Below, piece by piece: positions 21,456 to 34,334 of a DNA stretch of 64,000 nucleotides. The stretch lies in contig JAJNNY010000021.1 in the NCBI GenBank assembly GCA_022453515.1, positions 496,001 to 560,000 on the forward strand, in the 5' to 3' direction. Position 1 is the first letter of the stretch; each line of letters opens with the position of its first letter. This DNA comes from Astrocystis sublimbata (lineage: Eukaryota; Ascomycota; Sordariomycetes; Xylariales; Xylariaceae). The notes under the pieces were generated by a model. The model made no database searches and had not been told where the DNA came from. It saw nothing but the letters and a program-made list of their open reading frames with translations. The translations under genes and the position numbers were made by a program.

Positions 21456-24400
21456 ATTGGTACGCACTGTTGCTCACTCAACAAGCACTTGGTCGCTTCT
21501 TGAGTCCAGCTCGGTCAACAGTGAGCAACCCGAATTGTTCTTGGATTGGAATGGTTCGTCATTTTAGGACCGGCACATGGGTACTAGCTTTGGTGCCAAC
21601 TCAACGCCAGACGACTCGACGACCAAATGTGTCAAAGATCCGGGCAATGAAGGGTGTGATATCTGATCCAATTTTTTGGGGCCCAAAACTGTCTCTACAC
21701 CCTTGAGCAGGTTCGGGGTTGATACTTTTGTGAGAATATCCCAGTGCACAACTCTGGACTACCTGAGTACCTACAGGGTATCCCACACATACGGTCTTGA
21801 CACCCCCGGCCACGAAAGTGACCGGAGATGGGGACTCATCGCGTACATCGAAATGGACACTTCCCCGTAATCCTGGTATCGCTCTGCCTGAAGCAATCGA
21901 TCGTCATGATTTAGTGAAGAATCGCGTGACATATCACATCAGGCATGCTACCTCTAGTGACCTGAGGGAACCATTTGTCGAGGGAACCCGAAATGACATT
22001 GGGATGATCGTGTCCTCTTCGCAGCATGTCGGTGTCCGAAAAGAGAGTGAATAGAGCAGTAGTGTTCGCATGGATGAGTCGACGTTCAAGTGATCGCTTG
22101 TTTCCATGCAAAGTCCCCTGCGCTTCTGGGGAAATTCAACAAGTTGACCGATGATCATCATGGAAACGCCTCGCAGACAGGAATGCGCCTGAGCTAAAAT
22201 GGCAGCCCTGAAAGGTGTATGCACGACACCCTTGTGGCGCCAGAGGGGGGTCCACTTGTTGCATGGAAATACCTGGTAGACATCTCACCAAGCTCCCCGA
22301 AACACGGTGCTCTATCAGTCCCATAATTAACAACAATCCAAGTAACCTTACGGCTCTCAGGTCATAATCATACTGAAAGCACAGAGGAGCTGCTGGGCCG
22401 CAGCTATGGAACTTCAAGCATTCAGCAAGAGGACAGAAGCTCACCAAGAAGCTCCTACACCTCGCAGACCCCGAAGGGTCGACAGGAGACCCATACCGCA
22501 GGAGAGAAATCAGGACGGGACGCTATGAGAAATGCTAACGCGAACACAACTTCGCCTATGGCGTGATATTCGACAGTTGAGATGCCGGACTGTGATGTAA
22601 AGATCGATTGTCAATTTCGCCGTTTATTCAATGACATAATCTGTTCATTGCGAGAGCCTCGGCCGTGGTCAGGCCCCGGTTTTGAATCAATTATAGACAC
22701 CTGATATCTACAACGATATTTGGGAGGAGTGCCCTAGACAAGATCGCTCTGGCGTGCCATGTATTCAAGAAGGTACTCTTACTGTATGCATACTAACCGC
22801 GAGAGACGTATCTGTCGAAGTGCAGCAGGTAGAACTATTGAAAAGGCTCCATCGTCAAGGCAACATGGGGCGACTAGCCAAATGGCGAATTCTTATTTCG
22901 CAAAAAAGACGTCTTGGCAAGGCAGATTGCCACGCTGCTGTCTACCGAGACCCGCTTGGCGTCTACGAAAAGAGAGACGTTAAGGCTTAATTAACACTTG
23001 GGACCTCAGTTGGTTGTCGTTAGCTGAGCGCGGCAGCAGCTAGCTTTCTTCGCTAGCTGCGCTTGCGCACTGCTTGGACTCTGCAAAGGCCTCGGAGTAG
23101 TCACTTACAACTAACTAACTACCTACACCACACCTGATGCCGAATCCGACGCATCGGCTGCGAGGAAACCAATGCATGCCAAGCATGCTCTCTTCGCTAA
23201 TTTAACTCCTCGGGTTGGTCTGCACCCACCCCTAACAATGGCTGCTGCGTCTAGTAAATCATTATGCACGCGAGACACGTTAGGAATGAACCCTTGTGCG
23301 CGCAAGTCGCCGGACCTGGCTCGCCTGGCTCGCCTGGGCGTCCAACTCCACCGCCTCCGTTCACCCAAATCAATTCCAGCGCATCTGGACGGCCTTGACC
23401 CCAAATAGAAGCAATGGTTCAGCATACCAAGCATATTTCAGCCCCAATGGACCTGAGACGTTGTTTTATCAACGGAGACCTCGGGAAGTCTAGACTTCAC
23501 CTGGTGGGCTGTCGTGCTTTTATCGAAATTCAACTGCAGTCACTTACTACATACATAATATCTATCTCATATTGGCAGGCTCCGGCTTCACTTACCATGT
23601 CGAGCATGTATGTAAGATACTCAAGCGCGTAGCCGAGCGTGGTCCATAGCGTGCTTCACTTACAAGCGCGAGCGCTGGTAGGTGCGGGCTTTTCGCCTAG
23701 GGAATTAGACGCCTCAGAGGCCAAGGCGAAATGTTCTATCTTCCTACGGTTAGTTGGAAAAGAAGCTCTGGTTGGTTTTCTCCATGCTACTACCACCTAC
23801 CGCCGAATGGGATTTCATCACTCTTCCGCTCGAACTACCATCACAGATATGTGCACACACAAAACCAGAGCCCCTGTCCTCGCTTATCGAAGTCCAATTT
23901 GCGCAGACAATATCGGGTTACTTGACCGGGCGTGACCGAGACGTTGAACATTGTCCTTCATTCACAATGAATACCTGCTCCGAGACAATACTCCCCAAAA
24001 TTGACTCTTATTGTTCCCTAAATAGCCCTGGCAATATGTATCATTGCCTCATCTCGAATCATTGCTGCAATATCGTTTAAGCTAGGCTGGCTTGATGCCA
24101 GCTTCGATGCCAGGATATGGGACAGCATCATCGCACTAGGTTAGGATGCCAGACCAAGACAGATCGGTCCAAGATGCCAGCCACTCATGCAGCCCACCAG
24201 CGTATACGACTCATCTATATACCTATGGGTACCATGTACAAGCGCTGGTACGGGAGAGCATCCCGCCCCATACGTGAGCTTCGGGCCGGGCTTCATTCAC
24301 CATGGGTTGGTTGGGTTGGTACTTGCTAGTGCTGCCTTATGACGCCGGCACCAGCACCACCACTGATGGGAAGGGGGGGACAGAAGCAGGTCATCGAATC

Positions 24401-25268
24401 CCTTTCAACCAGATCTTCATATGGATGCTCGTTGGCAAATCAACTCATCTTGCCCCTTTAAGATTAGGTCCCGTCATGTTTCGATATCAATTTCCGCCGC
24501 CCAATGTACATCACATCAACCACATGTAACTCTTCCCGGCTTTCTATTCCAAGACATACGATACCAGCCATGTTTGATCATATCATTCCCTCAAGTACTA
24601 AACAATATGGGTATCTTGCGATTCCGTAGCTTCCAGGGGTGCCTCGTGATGCTAACCCCCACAAGAGTTAGTGTCCCTGGTACAGGACTATTCCCCCAGG
24701 CCTCCATCAGCATCGAAAGAGATGCCTTAATGTGCCCGCCAAGGGTTGAACATGTCACTACCTTTAGATGTCGCAGCCCAAGGCCCAAGACTACGGATCC
24801 TTCCCGGGGCCAGCTGCTGGAGGTAAGTCTGCACTGTCTCGTAGCCGCGCTGGAGACCGAGACGGATGACTATGTTTTGTCATCCAATTACTACTTTAGA
24901 GACCGACCGTTGCAACTGGTGCTCCTGCCTGCCAATACAGCTGACGTTGTAACACTACATATATTAAAGCTACGAGAAAAGAGGGTATGGCCTGGATGGA
25001 GAAGCCCACTAACACACATATCTTCCGGCCAAATGTTACGACAATTATCTCCGGTATCTGGCTAGACAGCAACATGAAAATAGACCCTGCTCGTTACCAC
25101 ATGCTCGTATTATGGTTACATCCATAGAGCATCACCAAGTTGACGGACCCCACGACAAAGACTAGCCTAGGGCATGCGGAAAGTCTTTGCGAACACATAG
25201 TCTCTGCTCCTATACATAAAAGAACCAACCCCGGACATTCAGAGGGAAGAGACCCCCTCGTTCTTCAG
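21456..25268. other. Gene-poor region of 3.8 kb
   Basis: No recognised gene on either strand. The longest ATG-started frame (24421-25065, +, 214 codons) lacks any motif or compositional sign of coding. A perfect 9-bp hairpin (GCAGCTAGC / GCTAGCTGC, 7-base loop) sits at 23036-23060. The last part must hold the bZIP promoter. Confidence 0.4.
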
Positions 25269-26237
25269 ATGTCAACATCTCAAGATCATACACATATATC
25301 ACCTGTCTCATCTGCCTCATCTACCTCATCTACCTCATCTACCCCCTCTCAGTATCGTCAAGTACTCGAAGAATCACAGCTGGAGCCCTTCTCAATAGTT
25401 CCTACAGCTTCGATACTATCAACAACGCCATCCGTAACCCCTTCAAACTCCCCAAGAATCGGAACACACGAACCTACGGAGCAAGACTCAGAAACAGAGA
25501 CAGAACAGATCAAGATGTCGGCATGTTCATCTAGATATCCTATGGACTTGAGCTCCAAGAAGCATTCGTCAAAGTCCAAGTCAAAATCGAAAGTTAAGAA
25601 CGACGATTGGACAGAGATTACAGATCCAGAAGAGAGAAGACGTATACAGAATCGCATTGCTCAGCGCAAATTCCGTAAGAGACACAGCCTTTTCCTTCTT
25701 CTTCCTCCTTATTGCAGATAGAACTAGCACCGCTAACTGTTCACTGGCAGGCGAGAAGCAGAAGGAACACAAGGAGCGTGCGGAACGTGACGACCGGAAC
25801 CAAGAGAATGCAGGCAGCAGTTATCGTGTCCCAGATGCGGGGGAGCTAGGACCAGACGACGATGTACTATCCGGCCTTCCGTGGGGCGGTGTCAGCAGTA
25901 AGAAACATTACACCGAATATTCGACACTGAAGCGAGGCATCTTGAACTGACAGGTGCTGTTCTAGTGAGGCACGTTGTTGCACGAGGCCACGAGAGCGAG
26001 GCTCGCCGCGGCAGCTCGCGCGATCACCAGACACAAAATCCGCAATATCACAACACATACTCTGGCTATTACACCTCCTCTTCCCAACAGCAACAAACGG
26101 CGAGCTGGGGCAGTCATGGCAGCAGCGGTGGGGATGACCGTTATCAGGACGACCAACAATACTATTACGACTACGACTACGAATATGATCAGGATTACGA
26201 CCCTAATGGTGCGAGCGGGTCCTCTTACCGATATTAA
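25269..26237 (+). CDS. bZIP-like transcription factor with basic region but no leucine zipper
   Basis: Three exons (25269-25674, 25751-25897, 25966-26237) give 274 residues. The first intron splits the basic region: EERRRIQNRIAQRKF ends exon 1 and REKQKEHKERAERD starts exon 2, giving the N-x2-A-Q-x2-F-R bZIP DNA-contact pattern. The heptad leucines that should follow are absent; instead come GSSYRVPDAGELG and LSGLPWGGVSMRHVVARGH, a block I have seen in a small group of filamentous-fungal bZIP proteins. The N-terminus is Ser/Thr-rich with a serine-lysine run, and the C-terminus is Gln-rich then Tyr/Asp-rich (YYYDYDYEYDQDYD). An in-frame TTG extension upstream (25140) is not used. How it dimerises is unclear. 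Confidence 0.82.
25307..25342 (+). repeat. Four 9-bp tandem units in the bZIP-like gene
   Basis: CTCATCTGC followed by three CTCATCTAC units; encodes the SSxSS/TSSTSST serine-threonine stretch and may vary in length between strains. Confidence 0.75.
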
Positions 26238-26960
26238 GCGAGCGTTTCCTTCACCTTTTTTCCCCCTCTTCTATTTTCATTGAGGCTGCTCTCACGTTCT
26301 TACGCAAGTTTCTGGACGAATAAGGGAATGTATAAGCCGTGGCTTGATTACGCGATAGTGACGACGCACATGAACATTGGATCAGCTGGGCGTTAGTATC
26401 GGTTTCCGCTTTTGACTACTTTGGCCTTGCTGTGTTGTTCTCTTTCCGTCCTTGATTTTTGCATCTGTTTTCTTTTACCCTGTTACACTGAATATAATAG
26501 AATGCCGGGCCGGCAACCTCGATTGATATTTTCATCATTTTCCTCGTGTCATTGGCTGGTCATTATCTTGTTAAGTCAGAGCACAAGCTGAAAGCATGGG
26601 TTTGGGAGCACGGATCGGGTATAGCTAGCGGACCGTCTGATTTATTGGTGGACGGTTGAAAAGAGGCACACCTTCTGTCTCAATGTACCATAGTCGGCGT
26701 CAGCATATAGAACGATATCAACAGGCCTCCAATCAAGGATAGGAACGAATGAAGATTGAGGCTCCAGAGCCTCAACGCTTCCACCCGATCTCGTCATCAT
26801 CACCCTACATTTGTTGTGAACTTGAATATAGATATATATAGAATCACACACAATCTTGCACCCTTTGCGCTTCAGCCCTGATTCAGGGATGAGCCAATGA
26901 TAATGAGGACACGCCACCGCAGCCAGCGAAACTTCATTCGACGCCTCCATTTAGCTACAC
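26238..26960. other. Intergenic region after the bZIP-like gene
   Basis: Probable 3' UTR and an AT-rich stretch near 26825-26845. A minus-strand frame at 26642-26950 has no recognisable features. Confidence 0.4.
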
Positions 26961-27320
26961 TTATTCCAAAGCACCCAATATCCTAGCCACGTCGTCCGTC
27001 AAGAAGGCCCTCGCATCAAACGGGACAACAGGCGAATCTGCAGCCCTACGAAGTCCTTCGCACTTGTCTTCGCCAAGAAGTGTCCTCTCGACCGTTTGTC
27101 CACCAACAGGGCGTTTTGTCACAGGGTTGCCTGTCGTGATGCCCCGAAGCGCCGCAGTATCCGATACTCGCGTGCTGATTGATAAATTCAGGTCTCTCGA
27201 AACTCGACATGCGTGACTTGTCTTCAAGGAGGGATCATCGAGGCCTAGGGAAAGGGTAGAGACACCCCCACGACCCATAGATGTCACACTCCACACCGCT
27301 TTAGGCACAACGTTGTCCAT
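26961..27320 (-). CDS. Hypothetical protein, 119 residues, low support
   Basis: A single ATG-started frame. Composition is balanced and the end (VPFDARAFLTDDVARILGAL) could fold as amphipathic helices, which is why it is listed. I recognise no domain, signal peptide or membrane segment. It could also be the last exon of a longer gene whose upstream exons I cannot place, or chance. It lies alone next to a 6 kb gene-free stretch. Confidence 0.25.
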   Translation of the reverse strand: MDNVVPKAVWSVTSMGRGGVSTLSLGLDDPSLKTSHACRVSRDLNLSISTRVSDTAALRGITTGNPVTKRPVGGQTVERTLLGEDKCEGLRRAADSPVVPFDARAFLTDDVARILGALE

Positions 27321-30300
27321 CCCATATATTGGCCGATTTCATATGCAGGCAGACGGCAATCATCGTTCGTTTTCGGCCCCTCCCTCCCCTTTCCGATCCC
27401 ATCACCCGCCTCCCGCTCCTCTGCTCGACACACAGACGGAGTCCTTCCCCGCGGGTAGAAGAGTGGGGAAGGGATTGACAACAGGGTGCCAGGACTCACG
27501 ATAGCGCGGGTAGGAGTACCTTATCGTTTGGTGTGATGCGCCGGTAGTCAGGCGGCCGTCTCCCTGCTCGCCTGTAGCAAATGGGAGGGGGAGGGATACA
27601 GTAGTAGAGCCATGACGGCAAATGAGGCTTGTGCTGCGCCGCGCGGCTGCCGTTCGCTTCGCGTGTTCGAAATGTTCTTTTGCGTCATGCAGGATGGATG
27701 GATGCCTTAGGTAACACGCTGCTCAGGTACACCTTGCATCATCCCGGTGTGGCCTTTTGGCTTCAACGATGCCTTTCTTGCACTTTGGGTCCCTGACTGA
27801 CGTACGCTGACTTAGTTTCGCTGTTGCTGTCAGAGATGCTTTTGCGGCTGAAAGAGCCGATTATTCACTTCCCCTGAGCTCATATAGGTAGCATATAGGT
27901 CGAGGCGGTCGATCATAATGGGGGTAAGCCCAAGTGCATGCATGCTTGCATTGTCTTACCCCAACGTGGTATTATAGGTAGGGCTATTGAGATAATAAGC
28001 AATATGGCACAGGCACAGCTGGGTACCTGGTCCCAGGTACCGACCTATCACGATGGAAGTTCCGGCGCCCGCGAGGTCGCGCTTTTTTTTTCGCTCGTTT
28101 AATTCTTTTCATTGCGCTCGACATGGTCATGTTGGCACGCAGCTGGGCTCGAGACGCGTGGGACAGAAGATAACAAAAACGACAGCCATCCGGCATGGGT
28201 AACTGTGGCTTCAGATGTGCGCATCACATCGTCGGCGATCCCTGTTGCATCATGTACTGTAGGTATGGATGTACGTGAGCATGTATGTACTATGTACGTC
28301 TGGGTTATGCGTACTTACATGCTGCATACATCGGTTCACACAGCGGTTCACACCTCCTGCATACTGCGGACATGCAGGCTATCTCACCTTGAGACTTTAG
28401 ACGACGTGGACAGATCCGGACAGAGAAACGATGATGCGTGGTTGCATCGCAGGTCCATTGTATGCAAGCACGTTACTGGTTCCGCCAAGGCGGATTTGGG
28501 ATAACGGTGTGTCGGGACCCATAGAAGGGTATCTGGTTTTCTGGTACACTACTGTGAGTATCGTATTGTTACGCATGTGTTCTTGCCGCCCGCCGCTGGT
28601 GACGACGAGAGGACGGCATGCCGCCGTGAATGACACAGTAGCACCGGCAGATGCCGGTGGCGGCGGTGTCCCAGTCAATCAGTCAGCATCGCTCGACGAA
28701 CTGCTACGAGAACTCATGTCTGGTCAGACCAAGCGTTGGTTTCAGCAGCGCAGGCGGAGAAGCTGAAAGGCGAGCTGGACGAAAGAGGGCGAAAGAGAGG
28801 CGAAGCTGGGCTGAGGGAGGGGGAGGCGAGGCAAGGATAGGGGGTCCAGCCCGATGTAACCCTTCTTTCGCATACCGGCTCCCCCCGTTGCTCGAACGTG
28901 CCCTACTGTTCCGAGCAGTGATCGACAGCTAGGCAAGAGAAGAGCACGCCCGTCTGCGAAACTATGCGTACATTAGCTATTCGGACACCGACTGATACGA
29001 GCGAAGTGCTGGTGCCGAGGCGGCGTACATGACACCTTCTGTCCCTGTCGATCATCGTCAGCATTCTTGTCCTCAACCATGTGTCGCTGGCCATCAGATC
29101 TTCGAGGTGCGTCATTGACGAACACCGCATGGAGGAAATATTTCTTACCCCAATTTATCGACCGATCGTGAGACAGGAGTTGGTCACAAGACACATATAT
29201 CTTGGGTTGCACCGCCCGCATATAGCCTGGTCGACCACGATGCCGGACACTGTATTTGTTAACTCGCCCGAGAGTAAGATGACATTGCTTATATTGATTG
29301 TACTCGATCTAGACAAGATGGGTGTAAGTTAGGTAATCAATATAACGGATACAGGGATGAGGCGGAACTGCTGTATTCTAGAACCACGAGGGAACAATAA
29401 CAATGTATCTAGGTATCTATGCCTATGCGCCTGTACTCGTCGGTGCCTCGGCACTGCCACAGTACCGGATGGAGAGGCCAGATGAACTCGATACCGGGCG
29501 TTGATGTGGAGCAGTCCAGAAAAATGCCATGCATACAGCAAGCACATGTACATAAAAGGGATCAACTAACCGAAAAGGAGCCGCTGTTGGCGATGGGCAT
29601 GTATGTACGTCCTACTATGTAGAAAGAACCTTCACACTCACTTACACCCACCTGCCGTGCTGACCCCCCCCTCGACCCCAAGCCGACCCAAGACACGTGT
29701 TAGGCAGGGGTTGGGATTATTGAACATACCCATGCTCCGTTATGATCTGAGCAAATCACCACTTCAGAACCACATGGCTGCTGCGCCAAGCCGACAAGTC
29801 GATGATCAGCGAGAAAGAAGCTTAGCGTAACGGTACAATCAACCAAAAACGGCATATGGCACTCTATAAATAACACCCTGCCTCAGATCATCACTTCCGG
29901 ACCTGAGGCATTATTGGTTTGCCTCAATGTTATACATACAGTTCCTGATATACGCACCATTATCGCAACACCATGGGATAGAGATCTTCATTGACCAGGA
30001 GGTAGCCGAAAGCGAATCATCTTAGCTCCCAAAGGTGAAAGCCGCCGAGTTCTAGGCCCCAACCAAGCCTGTCTGTCCAACTACTCTGAGGTACTTACCT
30101 ATTCCCCTACACTTCACAGTACAGGTAACCTGAAAGGTAACCCGGCATATGCCACAGTACATTGCATCAATTGCCGTCTTTCCCCCCTGCCACGCCTGCA
30201 TTGGCGAGTCAGTTTACCAGCCATCGGGCAGCCGAACGGTGATGCATGCAGAGACGTAACAGGCAACTTTGTGGCGCCAGTTACATTATACGTTACCAGA

Positions 30301-33300
30301 TACGACCTCCTTTATTTCTTCCTTTCTTCCTTTTCTCTATTCGTACAACCGGTCGGAGGTGAGGAAACCTACGTGTACCGGGATCACAGATGGCGGGTGG
30401 CACCAAGAGGTCAGGGGTTGCGGAGCCTGATGACAGCGACAACCCGAGGCCGGAGACTTCCAGCCAGCTTCCTCCCCCTACGATACTCGGTGCAATGCCT
30501 GCAGGCAGATCACATAACACAAGACTGATATTTGCATGACGTGAGATGGAAAAGCGCAAAAGGACTCGCCCGGAATGCACGTTTGGCAGATCCCAATGCC
30601 TGCAACTCGTCATGCACCACGACATGGAAAATGACGGCAGCCGCCACGAAGGGGGTCTGGGTAAGTGAGAAAGAAAGCCGCCCCCTCCCATGACACCTGA
30701 TAGATACCCCGGAGAGACAGCTAGGTAGGGGTCCTGGCAACCCCGAGCGAACAGCTCAGCAATCGACGGCAAGGAAGGCAAACATCCGGGGCCACGGGAG
30801 GAGGACGGCAAGGTTCGAAAAGCCAGTCAGTCTCTTCTGTCCTATCAGAACGGATAGTCTCCCTCGAAATTGGGCACGCTAGACGAATGCATGAGAAGGG
30901 ACCCCTCCTGGCTCCGCTGATAGACTCCCCTCGCGGTATACACATGGGCGTAGAACATATGGTTTATCCATGGGAGGAGTTAGCTGACTACACGACGCCC
31001 CGGACGGATGATGGACAGACGGAACGCCCTGTCTGCAGACGAACGAGGTAGGTAGACACCGTATGTGGAACGAAGCAAGATGCGGTGAGCGCAGTACCAC
31101 AGCAAGATGCGCGTTCCGGACATGGACGAGGCGGAATCACAGGCCCCGTGAGCCTAGCAGCCGTGCTTCTGTGTGTGTGTGTTTGTATGACACGCGCCCA
31201 GATAATCACCGGGTCGATCATCAATAATCGTTCGATATTCCAGCTTGATACGACTAGTGACATCTTCTTCGAGCCGTTGGCGGTAAAAGCGGTAAAGAAG
31301 TGGCGCTCAGACTACGTTTAGGCGCATAAGCGCCGTTCGCTGAATGATTCCGAAGGTAAGCTTTGCCTAGCCTAGCGAGCGAGTGAGGCCTCGTGCATAT
31401 AGGCAAGGCGCACATGAGTGAGAGCTTGCCCGTTTCGAGACACCGCGGATGACGACTTCGACTCAGTCGGCGTTGGTCCATTCCACCGAAGCGAGAGTTC
31501 ACCGCAGAATTTCCTCAAAGTGTTGTTGTTTCGTATGGCGTCGTAACTTTAGCCAATCAGTAAGATTGGTAACGTCTCTGGCTAGACCTCAGATACTGCT
31601 AAAGGTCAAGCAAGGACAAGGCTGATGAGGCAAACATCTTATCTGTAAGATCCGTGATCCTGCAGCTGTCAGAGTGCCATCAACGAAAGCACTTGGTCTC
31701 CATCGGTTCAGAACGTCAAGGGGTCAAGGGGCAGGCTAAATCGGCACTGACTGAACCCCCAATTATCTTATGACCGAGGCTCTGTAGGACTTGACATGAA
31801 CGCATGCTCGAGCGCTAATAAACCGATAAATCCCAGGGTACCCTGTGCCGAGAATTGGGTATATCAGGATCAATCTTCTGGGCATGATAACTGGACAGGA
31901 GTTGCTTCTTTGTTGTTGCCATCGTTATATTTACCCGTCTTGTATGGGTGACAAGCCTGCGCGTCCTGGCCTCTCACACAGGCTGTTTCGGGTCATCAAC
32001 AACAGTATCAATAAACAATAGAAGATGGGATAACTAAGAAACCTAGGGGCGCACCCATGGATTCCATGGAATCATTGAAGCCAACAAGGATGTGCTTTTG
32101 TTTCGGTACTTAGTAAAAGTCGTCGGGAGTTCTACATACAGATCTTGCCATTTAAATACGTCGTCAACCAGTCACTTCTTCAGGCCACACCTGATTATTC
32201 AACCGTATCACTAGCCTTCACTACCGGAGTACACTATGTAATTTGTTCAGCCCGTGAAAGATAGGAGTGACAGCAAAACAAATAAAAGCGTTAAGACTAC
32301 GAGGAAGTTTCCAAAATCGAGCGTATTTGATCGAAAGAGGGGAATGAACACCATAAGTGATACGACCCATTGAATATAGCTCTGTCGCGTATTCGAGCAG
32401 TATCTAGGGGTTAGGTATCGATTCTACTGATTCCCAGGCCCCGCAAAAGCACTCAGGAGCCGCCCAGCTCTTATGACTATTGCCAATTGTAAGCTGCAGT
32501 AAGCCCCTTACAGGGTGATAAACCCGGCGTAGCCGTGAAGGTGCTGCTGCCCTGGCATCTGAAATTGACCATGATAGCACCGAACATAATAATTGATTTA
32601 GAATGCAAATTTTCAGGTGTCGTTGGGAACGAAAACTCGGATCAGTCTGAGCAGAATTGATGGCTTGAGGAATGTGATAATGAACACAAGGACACCAAAC
32701 GAAATCTAGGTATAATATGTATTCAGGAACAGTCTAGCACCATGCAAAGATGATGGTCGGGATCTGGCATCACACAGGACGACGGAAAATACCACGGGGG
32801 TTATGGTGAGGTAGAAGATAATTAATAAATATTTGGCTGGGATGATGACCTATATGAGCAACTTTCTTGGGAACCTATTGATTCAAATAGAGGATCATGA
32901 ATGGCTAGACTGATATATGCTACTACGAGGATCGAACAATCACTTCGCTATTTCTTCCACTGGAGGGTGGTCGGTGCCATCCAATGAATGGCACTGCCAA
33001 ATGTTATCGCAATCTATGCACTGGCCTCTAGAATGCTTTTTCCCAACAATAGGTTACTGTATGCTCGGTAAAGACATGATTTTAGACCATATAATGGGTT
33101 TCAGATGGTACTACGTGAAGAAAAATAATATGTCTGATGAGAGATTTGAGGGTTTATACAAAACACAAGATACCATTTGGGTCATTTTTCAACGCACAAA
33201 AACTAGGCAATATATCTCGATCTCAACATTCATTAGAATATGCTCCGTTAAAGGCACGTTTCAACTCTACGAGGCGACTGTGAGGTTTGTATGCTCGACA

Positions 33301-33608
33301 ATGTTGGTATAACTGATCTGACCTATGGGTTGCATCCTAGGAAGTGGAAATTTGGAGCCCCTTCAATATATGTCAACTATATGGAATGGTGATTCCTTCA
33401 TCATCTCGTTCTACAATAAGTTTGTAACTTGTACACCCTTAGGCTGGTAACAAAATGGCGCTAGACTGATTGCATTGGATAGCTAGCTGTTCTGAGAGTT
33501 TAACGAAGGCGTGCAATGTTAATCGTTGCCTTACAGTTGTAACTTACCATCCTTAACGTATTTTCCATAAGCTTCTATTATAAATCTCACTATACTAGCG
33601 ATGATTAT
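27321..33608. other. Gene desert of about 6.3 kb
   Basis: No recognisable gene on either strand. Frames such as 28431-28766 (+), 30293-30811 (-) and 32917-33312 (+) lack motifs. A run of GTATGTAC-like steps lies near 28260-28330 and a (GT)n tract at 31171-31181. From about 31.5 kb on the sequence becomes AT-richer toward the broken dehydrogenase. Confidence 0.45.
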
Positions 33609-34334
33609 TCATATTCCTAATAAGACAGGCCGCCCAAAGATGGGCTTAAGGACATCCCTAATTTTATCGCCGAAGTTAAGCTCCGAAAGTTGTCCAAGGC
33701 TTGCGCCGTAAGCTAAGCCTGGGTTGGGTAATGTAATGACCACAAATGAGGGATTAACTCGTTTTCCGAGCTCGGATATAGCAAGCTGTCTAAGTAACTT
33801 GGAATTATAATACCGCTCCCAACCACGAAACGTGTGAGACTTGTTAAGGCTAGGTAGTAAGGGTTGGTTGTTCCTCTTTCCAAACTTTGCAAAGGAAGCA
33901 AGGTCAGAAGAGATAACGACCAGGCGACCAGGGGTCTTCGACCGGTCCCAGGGTTTGAGTATAGGAAGTAGTAGAGCGGCGAGCAACGTGTTCGACAGCA
34001 CACTTACTTGGATGGATTCTTCATGGGTTGAGGATGGGTCCGTATTGATAAGCTCGAAGTTCCGTTTGAAGATACCTGCATTCAGCACCGCAATATTAAG
34101 ACCTTCTAATGTCTCAGCGCGCTGGACGAACACAATATTTGACTGGTTCGACAAAGATCCAGCTGCCATACATCTATACCGTTTCAGGGAGTCGACAGTT
34201 CGATAATAGCGTGGCCTTCGCTTTCTGACCCTTATATGTGTTGCTTATAGCCAGAGTGAGCCTATGAGGCGCGTATGTAACAACAAGCTGGCGCCAAAGG
34301 GTCGCGCGTCGAAAATTGGCGGCGTGGACGTCAT
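33609..34334 (-). pseudogene. Short-chain dehydrogenase/reductase, broken copy
   Basis: The intact part (34169-33609) reads LEGLNIAVLNAGIF (the NAG motif), LVVISSDLASF (catalytic-serine strand), RYYNSKLLRQLAISELGKR (catalytic YxxxK) and VITLPNPGLAYGASLG, i.e. the middle of a classical Rossmann-fold SDR. The N-terminal cofactor part is ruined: an ATG at 34334 starts TSTPPIFDARPFGASLL, typical of fungal SDR starts, but the TGxxxGxG motif is missing and the next block (HAIIELSTP, then a stop, then DVWQLDL) is in another frame. The C-terminus stops just after RPVLLGI, where relatives continue. I infer an inactivated gene, perhaps by deletion plus point mutation. Confidence 0.75.

Noticed and set aside
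23036..23060. Perfect 9-bp hairpin with 7-base loop
   Set aside because: An isolated short stem in non-coding DNA with no T-run or gene end nearby; not enough to call a terminator or RNA gene.
24421..25065. 214-codon plus-strand ORF in the gene-poor region
   Set aside because: Starts with ATG, but shows no domain, signal, membrane or compositional sign of coding, and no splice-linked neighbours.
32917..33312. 131-codon plus-strand ORF in AT-rich DNA
   Set aside because: Residue composition mirrors base composition; no transposase or other motif seen.
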